A DNA stretch of 56,284 nucleotides from Spartobacteria bacterium (GTDB lineage Bacteria > Verrucomicrobiota > Kiritimatiellia > RZYC01), in the NCBI GenBank assembly GCA_009930475.1, contig RZYC01000019.1, positions 1 to 56,284 on the forward strand, given 5' to 3'. The notes under the pieces are model-generated. The model searched no databases. It saw nothing but the letters and a program-made list of their open reading frames with translations, and was not told where the DNA came from. The position numbers were made by a program, and so were the translations under genes. How positions within the stretch are numbered: the stretch's first letter is position 1; every line of letters starts with the position of its first letter. Positions 7,805-16,700 of this stretch are shown here, in pieces.

Positions 7805-7839
7805 TCAGTGCGCTTGTTCTTGAGTGCCGCCAACCGCAA

Positions 7840-9264
7840 TCAGGAAGATGTTTCTGTGTCCAGTAGCGTATCGGCAACATGGGCGACTTGGAGGACGGTC
7901 AGAGCAGTGCCTTGAAAGCCTCTGCATACGAAGGGGATGTCGTTGGCTGAGCATTCCGTTTGCATGTGCCGCAGGAATCCGATGCCGGAGCTATCGATAA
8001 AGGCAACGTCCGATGCATCAATGATAAGTTCATGCAGATGATGCGCTTGTCTGAGCCACTCATCGTGAAACTGGATGCGGTAATCTGGAACATGAACGGC
8101 GGTTAATTCGGAGGGGAGATGGACGTGGAGGGTCGGCGCTTCCGGGGTGTTGGTCGCCGGTTTGGTTGTGATGGTGAAGCCGTGGGTGTGACGATGCCGG
8201 GATAGCAGCTCGGCAAGGGATTCTTTGTTTTCGGGCATGAGGACGTAGTTTTCCAGGTGATAAAGAGTTATCAGCCGTCGGATACGCGAGCCTATGCCCA
8301 CAAGATAGGTCGCGCGGTTCTGCCGGATATAATCGATGAGCTCTCCGAGCTCGGCGCTGTCAAGCCATTGGCAGGAGGATGCATTGATCACCATGGGTTC
8401 GTCTGTTGCCAAATGGGCAGGAAGAGGCCATGGAGTACACCGGACGGGCAGCGTCTTTAGTACGTCATCCGTCCAGTAGGTATCGGGAACATTGGGTTCT
8501 TGGAGCAGGGTTTTCAGCTCTTTACGCAATTGCATAAAGAAACGAATATTTTTTATATAGCGCCCGGCCAGTCGTTTGGGGTTGGTTCCGAGGCGCCAGA
8601 GCCATTCCATATTGATGTGCTGCACCCAGCGGGGGGCCCGGATTTGTGTTCCGGCCAGAAAGTCAAAGGTTCCCCCGATGCCGATGGCTACAGGAATGTT
8701 CCATTCGCGAAAATGCATATTGATCCATTTTTCCTGTTTGGGTGCGCCAAAGGCGACCAGCAGGATGTCGGGTCTGGCGATCTCCAGTCGTTTCAGGATC
8801 TCCGCGTGATCCATGTCCAGCAGAGACGCCAGGGGCGGGGAATAACAGCCCGCCACGGTGAGATTTGGATGTATTTTGCACAGGAGCCGGGCGGCTTTGT
8901 CTGCAACACCGGGAGCCCCGCCCAGAAGAAAGACGGAAAAATTATTTGTGGCGGCCATGCCCGCAATAAGGGGAACCAGATCGCTGCCGGTTACGCGCCC
9001 TTTTAGTGCGGGACCCACGCCGGCCGATTCTTTTACGATGGGTGCTCCGTCGGCGACCACGAGGCCGGCTTCAATGAGAATGCGTTGCAGTTCCGGATCC
9101 TGCCAGGCCTGCATGATAAAATCCATGTTGGCGGTGGCAATATAGGTTGGCTGACGGCTTTGAATCCGGCAGTGAATCCAGTTCAGTGTTTCCAGAAAGG
9201 TGACGTTTCCAAAGGGAACACCCATAATGACGCAAGTTTGCGGGGATCGTTTACATGGTTCCAT
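7840..9264 (-). CDS. WecG/TagA/CpsF glycosyltransferase fused to two STAS domains
   Basis: A 474-residue fusion. Residues ~10-255 are a GT26 glycosyltransferase, the family that adds N-acetylmannosamine(-uronate) or similar sugars to lipid-linked glycans. It shows TANMDFIMQAW, VVADGAPIV, FLLGGAPGVADKAA, FGAPKQEKWI and GIGGTFDFLAGTQIRAP. Residues ~275-365 and ~385-474 look like two STAS (anti-anti-sigma type) domains. The second keeps the phospho-acceptor motif IDSSGIGFL; the first has WLDSAELGEL. The ATG at 9264 overlaps the kinase stop (TAATG) and has CAGGGA upstream; an in-frame ATG at 9282 lacks a ribosome-binding site. STAS phosphorylation might gate glycan synthesis, but that is inference. 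Confidence 0.88.
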   Translation of the reverse strand: MEPCKRSPQTCVIMGVPFGNVTFLETLNWIHCRIQSRQPTYIATANMDFIMQAWQDPELQRILIEAGLVVADGAPIVKESAGVGPALKGRVTGSDLVPLIAGMAATNNFSVFLLGGAPGVADKAARLLCKIHPNLTVAGCYSPPLASLLDMDHAEILKRLEIARPDILLVAFGAPKQEKWINMHFREWNIPVAIGIGGTFDFLAGTQIRAPRWVQHINMEWLWRLGTNPKRLAGRYIKNIRFFMQLRKELKTLLQEPNVPDTYWTDDVLKTLPVRCTPWPLPAHLATDEPMVINASSCQWLDSAELGELIDYIRQNRATYLVGIGSRIRRLITLYHLENYVLMPENKESLAELLSRHRHTHGFTITTKPATNTPEAPTLHVHLPSELTAVHVPDYRIQFHDEWLRQAHHLHELIIDASDVAFIDSSGIGFLRHMQTECSANDIPFVCRGFQGTALTVLQVAHVADTLLDTETSS

Positions 9265-10034
9265 TATTTTTCCCTGGTACATGTGAATTTCGTATTGATA
9301 CCGCTTTCCGCTTTCTGCCGGTCCAGCATCTGCTGAATCCGTTTGTTCGCGAAATGAATGGTCGTATTGGACGGCTTTACTTCAGCGAATAAACGTCGCG
9401 TAAATGATTCAGCCAGTTTTGTGTTGGGCTGTACAGCAAAAAGATAGCTTCCGATAAAAGTACCGAGCATGATCCCGATTTTTCTGGGATTGCTTCTGGG
9501 ATTTTTCATTTGTCGGGTCAACTCGAAGTCCAGTCGCACCGGTCTGCCGTGCGATACCACGAAGTTGGGCAGACGGTGATCAATATCGATTAGACCCATT
9601 TTGATCATGCTTGCCGTGGATCGAATCATGGCTCTTTCAAAAACGGCCAGTTCATTGGTTTTCAATTCCCGCAGCAGGCGTTTGATGTATTCCGTGACAT
9701 CATGGCATTCACCGAGATCGCCCATGATGATGGCTTCTGTAAAGCGATAGCCGGGACCCAGCTCCAGATAACTGTAGGGGTAGGGTGCTTTGATTCCGGC
9801 TTTATGCATGAGCTGCAGGGTGGACCATTCTTTCCATGCAATATTTGTTTTGGTATAGCGCCGCAGGGAGCCCTTCCAGCTGGGGCGGTTCCATAGTTTT
9901 ATAATAACAGAAGAGGGGGAACTGAAAGAAGTCCGGGCAACAAGGACATCGTTTCCTCGGGTCTTAAGGGTTTCATAAGTCACGGTTTCGCGACAGATGG
10001 CACAGGCCAGGCGTCGGGCAATCGTTGGTGTCAT
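9264..10034 (-). CDS. Lipopolysaccharide-kinase-like protein
   Basis: A 256-residue protein resembling the LPS core/Kdo kinase (WaaP/KdkA) branch of the protein-kinase fold. It has a lysine in VIIKLWNRP, the segment WSTLQLMHKAGIKAPYPYSY, then MGLIDIDHRLPNFVV in the place of the catalytic loop and VRLDFELTRQM in the place of the metal-binding Asp segment. It probably phosphorylates a sugar of the surface glycan. The ATG at 10034 is chosen from GGAGA upstream and the ATGA overlap with the flippase stop; the longer frame to 10130 would lie inside the flippase gene. It is translationally coupled on both sides. Confidence 0.72.
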   Translation of the reverse strand: MTPTIARRLACAICRETVTYETLKTRGNDVLVARTSFSSPSSVIIKLWNRPSWKGSLRRYTKTNIAWKEWSTLQLMHKAGIKAPYPYSYLELGPGYRFTEAIIMGDLGECHDVTEYIKRLLRELKTNELAVFERAMIRSTASMIKMGLIDIDHRLPNFVVSHGRPVRLDFELTRQMKNPRSNPRKIGIMLGTFIGSYLFAVQPNTKLAESFTRRLFAEVKPSNTTIHFANKRIQQMLDRQKAESGINTKFTCTREK

Positions 10035-11488
10035 ACACGTCTCCGCTGTTTTAAAAATCGGTAAATAGTCCACGTTGCGGCCAGACAGGGTACTGCGGCC
10101 AGGGCCATATAGAGCAGTAGCAGTCCCCATTCCGGCATGGTTGTTTTCGCTGTAAAAAGCAGTCCAATAGCGGATAGCGTATAGAGGAACAGTATAGCGG
10201 AAAAGACGCCGCTCTGAATGAGTACAGCCCGACGTTGAAAGGGTAGCCGGGTCACTAAATAGATTAGCGCGCAGCCATTGCCGCAGGCCATCCCGATGAT
10301 AAATCCGGGAAGCTGTCCGAGCGTATAGCCGACGACGGCCAGTCCCATACCGCAGGTGGAAATGATGTTGGCGATCAGCAGGGCGCGTGCTTTGCCAAGT
10401 GCCAGCGGGATGCGGTCGATGCTGGATACGAGAATGGTGGACCAGGTATACAGTGCCAGCCAGCGGGAAATGGTTCCGGCTTCTGTATAGCGTGCATCAT
10501 AAAGCAGGTGAAAAAAAGCGGGGGAAAAAATGGCAAACGCGGCACAGACGGCACCGCCGGCCCATAGAACGATGTGTCGTCCCTTCAGGCATAATTCCAT
10601 GAGACGTTCGGGGCGTTCCTGATAGCGTGAGATGACGGGATACATGACGTTGCTGCTGAGGCGCGTCGATGTTTGAATCGCCACGCGGGCCAACGTCAGG
10701 CCAATGCTGTAGAGTCCCAGTTCGGTCAATGTCAGCATGCGTCCCAGCATCAATCTATCCAGATGCGTGGCCAGAAAGCTGACAATGGTGCTGAGGAAAA
10801 TCCACGATCCGAACCGGGCCAGATCATGCAGCGTTTCTTTATCCCATGCAAAGCCGTCGCGCTCCCCTGGATTCATGTGGTGGCTGAGGGCCATGCGCGC
10901 TAGACTGAAGGCCAGGCCACCTGCCACAAGTGCCCATACAGAACGATGCATCCAGGCCCATCCGATGGTCACTGCGAGGGATATCAGTTGCGGAATCAGA
11001 TCAAGCACGGTGATCCGCGCCATGTCCATTTTCCGATTCAGGGTGAAGAGGGATGTGGAATTAAAGCCGCCGATGAATGCCGTGAAACCGGTTATCGGCA
11101 GTAGCCAGAGCAGTTGTCCTGCGGCGGGATCATTGGCCGCAAAAAAGCGGGATGTGGGATAGGCCATGAGAATACAGATGAGCCAGAGTCCACAGCCGCG
11201 CAGCACCTGGATCGTCCATGACGTGCGTAGGAACAGTGGTTCATGTCCCCGTGGATTTTGAATGATGGCCGGCCCGATGCCCATGTCGGAAAACATTTGT
11301 AATCCCTGCATAAAGACATTGACCAGTGCCATTAATCCAAAAGCGGCTGGAAACAGCATGCGCGCCAGAATCAGATTGCTGATCAGGCGCAGAACCTGTG
11401 ATGCTCCGTAGCCGGCCATGGTCCATGCCGCGCCGGTGACGGCACGGTTTTTCAGTTCGCGATTGGATATATCGAAGTGACTGTTCAT
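10031..11488 (-). CDS. Wzx-type polysaccharide flippase
   Basis: A 485-residue inner-membrane protein with about 12-14 hydrophobic segments, of the oligosaccharide flippase (PST, MOP superfamily) type. It moves lipid-linked glycan units across the inner membrane. The N-terminal pattern NRAVTGAAWTMAGYGASQVLRLISNLILARML, split by its loop into FPAAFGLMALVNVF, is characteristic. Its place between an O-antigen ligase/polymerase-like gene and glycan-modifying enzymes supports the role. Its stop overlaps the kinase start by four bases. Confidence 0.87.
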   Translation of the reverse strand: MNSHFDISNRELKNRAVTGAAWTMAGYGASQVLRLISNLILARMLFPAAFGLMALVNVFMQGLQMFSDMGIGPAIIQNPRGHEPLFLRTSWTIQVLRGCGLWLICILMAYPTSRFFAANDPAAGQLLWLLPITGFTAFIGGFNSTSLFTLNRKMDMARITVLDLIPQLISLAVTIGWAWMHRSVWALVAGGLAFSLARMALSHHMNPGERDGFAWDKETLHDLARFGSWIFLSTIVSFLATHLDRLMLGRMLTLTELGLYSIGLTLARVAIQTSTRLSSNVMYPVISRYQERPERLMELCLKGRHIVLWAGGAVCAAFAIFSPAFFHLLYDARYTEAGTISRWLALYTWSTILVSSIDRIPLALGKARALLIANIISTCGMGLAVVGYTLGQLPGFIIGMACGNGCALIYLVTRLPFQRRAVLIQSGVFSAILFLYTLSAIGLLFTAKTTMPEWGLLLLYMALAAVPCLAATWTIYRFLKQRRRV

Positions 11489-11545
11489 TACAGTGCTGCG
11501 GATCCGGATGTGCTGCGGGGCGTTGCCTGGAGGTATATCGGTGGG

Positions 11546-12931
11546 TTAGAGCAGTCGTGGGAATATGGTTTCATCCGCAGGTTCCTCGATTTCTGTTTGT
11601 GCTTCTGTCATGTGATCCTGTGCTGTAACCGTCAGGCCGGTCAATCCGCCTGCAGCAAGCAGTACCACGGGATTAAACATGTTATTGAAAAGATTGTCTA
11701 CCATGTAAAGACCTATGATTACAGGAAGAACGAGGAGCATGCCCCATGCCGGATCACGCCAGGTCGACGGGGGAATGCGCCGGAAGAACAGCAGTTGTGG
11801 TACCATCATGGCACCGAGCAGACTGGCCAGTCCGAGAATGCCGTTCTGTCCAAGTGCCAGAATCCATAATCCATCAGGAACAGAGACCGGCAGTCCGTTT
11901 TCATCCAGTACAAACGAGCGTTTCCAGCCGCCCCAGCCGCAGATAGGGCGAATCATGGCTTTTTCCGACAAGATATTTTCATTGTCCAGTCGGAATGCCA
12001 GCGACCCGGTTCGTTCTTCACTGGCAATGCGGGCTACGGCTTCGATGAAACGCTGGCCGTCCCATAATCCGCTCCCGCGTAAGGTGACATAGGGCACCGG
12101 CAGCAGGAGCAGCACCATTAATGCCGTTGATTTTTTCGTTGTACGACTGAACACCAGCATGCCGAATCCGACAAAAAGCAGTCCCAATGCTCCTGTAGAT
12201 TTGCAGGCAATCGTTCCGACGAGAAGGCCGAAGACCACCAGTGGTGCCACCTTTTTCCATTTCTCCGGAACCAGCCCTTTTAAATAGCCCGTATACAATA
12301 ACCAGAGACCAGACAGTGCCGCGTTGGTCATCCACATGGCGGTCATTAAGCCGTGCTGCATGAAAACCACGGGTCGATAACCGCCGCCGCGCTTGGCCTG
12401 ACCAAAATCATGGGGATGCCAGCCATAAATGATCTTGTGCAACCGGGGACTCATGATGACCTCATACATCGTAAACGGTAAGTAGAGCAGGCCGCCGATG
12501 AATATGCCGACCACCAGATCCCGCAGGGGTTCCGGTCGGTTGAAATAGAGTCGTCCGATAAAATAGGGGATGCCCCACATTGATATTTTCCCCAGCATGG
12601 CCGATCCGCCATCCCATGCACCCAGTCCGTTGCTTACGGATGATGCAAAGGACGAAAAACACCAGAGTGCCATGGGGAGATCCAGTATACTGGGTTTAAA
12701 TTCGCTGAACACGGAGGGATTAAATATCGCTGAAGCCAGTAGAATGCCGTAGCAGGCCGCAGATATTTTGCTGTAATTCGGCAGGCCGGGCAGGGGGTAT
12801 TCATACTGCGGAAGAAACATCCATGCCAGCAGAAAGCCGGCTATCACGGCATGATGAGGCTTCATTCGTTTGAACAGTGCGATGACCAGCGGAATCCAGC
12901 CGAACATCATCAAAGGAACGAAAGGTGTCAT
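11546..12931 (-). CDS. O-antigen ligase/polymerase-like membrane protein
   Basis: A 461-residue polytopic membrane protein with about 11-12 segments. It has the large central periplasmic region expected of Wzy/WaaL proteins, including an arginine-rich area and GWGGWKRSFV before VPDGLWILALGQNGILGL. Such proteins polymerise or ligate lipid-linked glycans. The C-terminal ~35 residues are acidic and cytoplasmic. It starts eight bases after the esterase-like gene ends and lies 57 bases from the flippase, in one operon. Polymerase and ligase roles cannot be separated from sequence. Confidence 0.75.
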   Translation of the reverse strand: MTPFVPLMMFGWIPLVIALFKRMKPHHAVIAGFLLAWMFLPQYEYPLPGLPNYSKISAACYGILLASAIFNPSVFSEFKPSILDLPMALWCFSSFASSVSNGLGAWDGGSAMLGKISMWGIPYFIGRLYFNRPEPLRDLVVGIFIGGLLYLPFTMYEVIMSPRLHKIIYGWHPHDFGQAKRGGGYRPVVFMQHGLMTAMWMTNAALSGLWLLYTGYLKGLVPEKWKKVAPLVVFGLLVGTIACKSTGALGLLFVGFGMLVFSRTTKKSTALMVLLLLPVPYVTLRGSGLWDGQRFIEAVARIASEERTGSLAFRLDNENILSEKAMIRPICGWGGWKRSFVLDENGLPVSVPDGLWILALGQNGILGLASLLGAMMVPQLLFFRRIPPSTWRDPAWGMLLVLPVIIGLYMVDNLFNNMFNPVVLLAAGGLTGLTVTAQDHMTEAQTEIEEPADETIFPRLL

Positions 12932-12939
12932 GTCCGCTG

Positions 12940-13686
12940 CTACATCATTTTATTAAGGAAGTAAAAGAGCTGTTTGCGCCACCACACCCAGTCATGCGAT
13001 ACGTCTTCGCCCCAGAGATCCAGCCAGCAGGGAATGTCTTTTTTATTCAGCAGATGGCTGAGTGAAATGGTATCGGAAATACAGTCATATTCCTGGCACC
13101 GCTCCCACGAGCCTTGCCCGCTGCATAAGACCAGTTCGCCCGATTTTAGCGCATTTATAAAAAACGGATCAGAAAGTCCGGGTAAATAGGAAAGAGGAAA
13201 ATAGTAGTAGGTCTTTTCACTCATGTAATCGCCGATAAAATAATGTGAGCCGTACAGGCCGCTTAATCCCAGTGCCTTATCGACAAACATGGGATGGCGC
13301 AGCATGAAATTGACGGCATGATAGGCTCCTATGTCGCAGCCGGCCGTCATAATACGCTCGGCCCCGGGCGTGCGATGATGAATCAGCGGTAATACTTCTT
13401 GAATGAGATAACTTTCATAGTCATCGTAGCGGGCGGCCCGGCCATTGGGCGTAATTTCGGTGTTAAACCAGGTCTGTCTGTCAATGGTTTCGACGCAGAA
13501 GGCCGTCATACGCCCTTCATCAATCAGCGATCTCACCGATTCAATCATGCCGAAGTCATCGAAGTCTGTATACCGTCCGCAACGGGTCGGGAAAAGCACG
13601 ACGGGCTTTCCGCTGTGTCCATAGATATTCAAGCTCATGTCCTGCTTTAGAGCCGGACTCCACCATTTGTGATATTCTTTTTTCAT
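12940..13686 (-). CDS. Esterase-like alpha/beta hydrolase with Asp at the nucleophile position
   Basis: A 248-residue protein of the alpha/beta-hydrolase esterase type (COG4947-like), recognised by EYHKWWSPAL, PVVLFPTRCGRYTDFDDFGM, the segment YLIQEVLPLIHHR and GAYHAVNFMLRHP. In family members I recall, the nucleophile elbow reads G-C-S-F-G. Here it reads GCDIG, so the catalytic serine is replaced by aspartate (codon GAC). It may use Asp as a nucleophile, or be an inactive binding protein. The ATG at 13686 is chosen because a longer frame would run into the giant gene, and the family motif EYHKW starts there. No signal peptide is seen, so it is cytoplasmic. Confidence 0.75.
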   Translation of the reverse strand: MKKEYHKWWSPALKQDMSLNIYGHSGKPVVLFPTRCGRYTDFDDFGMIESVRSLIDEGRMTAFCVETIDRQTWFNTEITPNGRAARYDDYESYLIQEVLPLIHHRTPGAERIMTAGCDIGAYHAVNFMLRHPMFVDKALGLSGLYGSHYFIGDYMSEKTYYYFPLSYLPGLSDPFFINALKSGELVLCSGQGSWERCQEYDCISDTISLSHLLNKKDIPCWLDLWGEDVSHDWVWWRKQLFYFLNKMM

Positions 13687-13723
13687 TGGGGGAGTGTATG
13701 GCAGTCGCGGATAATTTTGCAAG

Positions 13724-16700
13724 TTATTCCAGTCTGAAGAAGGCCATGGGTACATCATTGGAGACGGTAACTGTGCAAACGGTCCCTGTGGCCGTAACGG
13801 ATGTAAGGGATTCCCATATACCGCCGTTCAGGTCTTCCGTGCGCTGCAGGGTGTACAATCCGTTGGACGGCGCAAAGTAGGAAAGCATGACGTGGGCGGG
13901 ATCGACATCAATATCATAGACGCGGCACGTATTTAATGCGGAAAAGCTCCATTCTTGTGAAGGATCGAAGGGGTCCCATACGCGCAGCCGTCCCGTTTGT
14001 ATGGAGGGATGACGTGTTAAAATGTGATACCGCGTATTATTTTCGGCGGTACCCCAGCCCCAGTCGGGATTGGTGGGAATGACCAGGCCGTTGACCAGAT
14101 TGTTGATTTGTCCCAGCGAGTCAATGATATCATCGGGATAGGTGTCGTCGGCTGTAATGATTTTTTTCAGCACAACGCAGTCCATGCCCCGGAACCAGTA
14201 CATGGAATCCATCATCTCCGTGGCGTCGTACTGACTGGCCAGTGCCTTGACAAACGGATCGGCATCGGTGGGAATAACGGCCAGGGATGCGCCGGCCGGA
14301 ATGTCGTGCAGAATGGCGTTTCCGTAGGATTGCAGGGTACCGCTCACCACATTGGTGTACATGTAGAAGGTCATAAATAAACGACCCGATGCAATCGCTG
14401 TGGAGCCCCCGTTTTTCAGAACAATCATCTTTTGATTGTCCGTCAGGCCGGAAATGTATTTGGAGATGATCAGTCCTTTGCAGGGCGGGGGACGTCGTTC
14501 AATGCGAATCTTGCGGCAAACGAAAACACCTGCCCGATTCACTTCCACAATGGTAAACTGATTGGTTCCCTCGGCCAGATCTATGGGTGCGTCCCAGGTT
14601 GTTTGATCCGCCGGGATGCTGCCCATTTGCATCGTCGTATGGTTTATCCACATGATGTTTCCAAAGGATTCTATGCCTGCGGCGGCTGTTCCCGTGACCA
14701 CGACCTGCGTAGTGATATATGGATAGGACGCTCTGTCAGCGGGACTTAAAATGGTAAGGGCCGGGGTGGCGTCGGCTCTGTATACATGCGTTGTGACCGA
14801 CTGCGATCCGCCTTTTTCATCATAAGCGGTAACGACGATTTCATTGGTACCAAATCCCAGGGTCACGTTGTTAAACGACCATGCATTAGCGGCATCGGTA
14901 GTCGCTGATGTGGATGAGCCGTCGAAGGCTGTCCGGCTCAGGGTCATGTCCGATCCGCGCGCCACATTGGTGATGGTGCCCTGTACGGAAATCGTTTCGG
15001 TTTTCATTTCGAACCACGTATTTTCCACAGGATTGGTGATCGCAAAATGGGATATTTCAGGGAAGGGACGAATAATGGTGACGTGACCTGTGGCACAAAA
15101 TTCAGGTAGCTGGTCGGCATTCCACCCAATAATATTAAAATCATTGGAACCCCAGAAAATAGGTGCGTCAAACGCCCATTCGTTGGAACTGGTGTCTACT
15201 GATCCGTTGGTCACCACGCCGTCGCGTGTGGTCTGGGTCCAGCTCACACTGTGGGTTTTAGCCAAGTTGTATCCCGTTCCTTTGATCACGTAATTCGTGG
15301 TTTCTAAGGGCACATCCAGCGGATTGGACGAGGGATCGTCTACCGTAAATCCATTTACTGACGGAGCATAGCGGACGATGACTACGGAGTCCGTAGAGGT
15401 CAGCCCTGTTTTACTTTCCGCTAAGATGGTGAATGCATTGGAACCCACGATGATCCCTTGATCGATGGACCATGTCGTTCCGGTGGATGCAACGGTTTTA
15501 TCTGTAGCACCATAAGTGATATGCAACGCGGTTGCAGACGCGACGTTGGTGCCCGATATGGTGAGAACCGATGAGGTGTTCGCCAGATAAACCACTCCAT
15601 CTGCCGGATTGGTGATGGCAATAGCTGGTGTGGCATCACTGCGAATCACTGTAAAAATGTTGGTCATACTTTGGCCTGTGGTGTTGGTTGCCACAATATG
15701 GACATCGTTAGTACCTACAGCCAGAGCGACGTTGCTGATGACGATGCTGAGCTGGGTGATGTCATAGAATCCATGGCTCATGGTGCCGTCGTCATGCTGA
15801 TTAATCCATTGCAGTTGTCCGGCAGCCCACGAATTGACCTCGCCGTAAACGGCTTGCACATCCGTATCGAAGGGAACCGATGTCACTGAGTTGGTTATAG
15901 GATCAGTCATCGTAAAAACGGGCAGTCCCGCATTGCGAATGACGGTGCGGGCTTTAAATCCGGGAGCCCGCGTGATACGCGGTTCCGCAAAAAACATGTC
16001 GTGATCGTCGCCTGCAATGCCGTTCCAGAAATGCAGTCTTGAAATGGAATCATCTGTCATCACATCAACGGATTGCATGGCGTCCGTACCGATCTGATGT
16101 ATCTCAAAGACCAGATGTCCCGGTTCCATGTGTTTCACCGTGAGTTCCAGATAGTCCGAAGATAATACGCTGATTGTCGTGTCCACGAGTTCATTGGTTC
16201 CCAGCCGCAGCTGATAGTACTCGTTCTGGGCGACGCGTAGGCATTCGATCACCGCGTTGGATGCCGCATCCTGGAAGGATAGACCCATGGACCCGCCGTC
16301 ATTGGCTGGCGGGGTTTGCCAAAACAGGGACAATGTTCCGCCTTCTTCCAGGGTGTTGGTCATCGGTCGATCAGCAACCATCGTACCGCCGCCATAGGAC
16401 CACAATGCAAAACTGGTATGGGGAATCAGCAACTCGGGATGCTCTGCTGCGGTGGCTATATACCGCCCGGCGCCTCCGTCATTATTGTAGGCCGTCAATG
16501 ACCATGGGCCGAAGCCCGAACCGAGGTTGGCATTGTTGCTCCAGGTGTCGGAGGTATAACTGGAGGCCGAATCAACGACCGGTTCGTAGCGGCTCCAGTC
16601 GGCATTGGTGGTGGTGAGCCAGATGCGATTATAACCCACATCATTGGTACATTCAAAGGACCACCGTTGATCCGCGCTGTTGGTTGTGATTCCCGATGCG

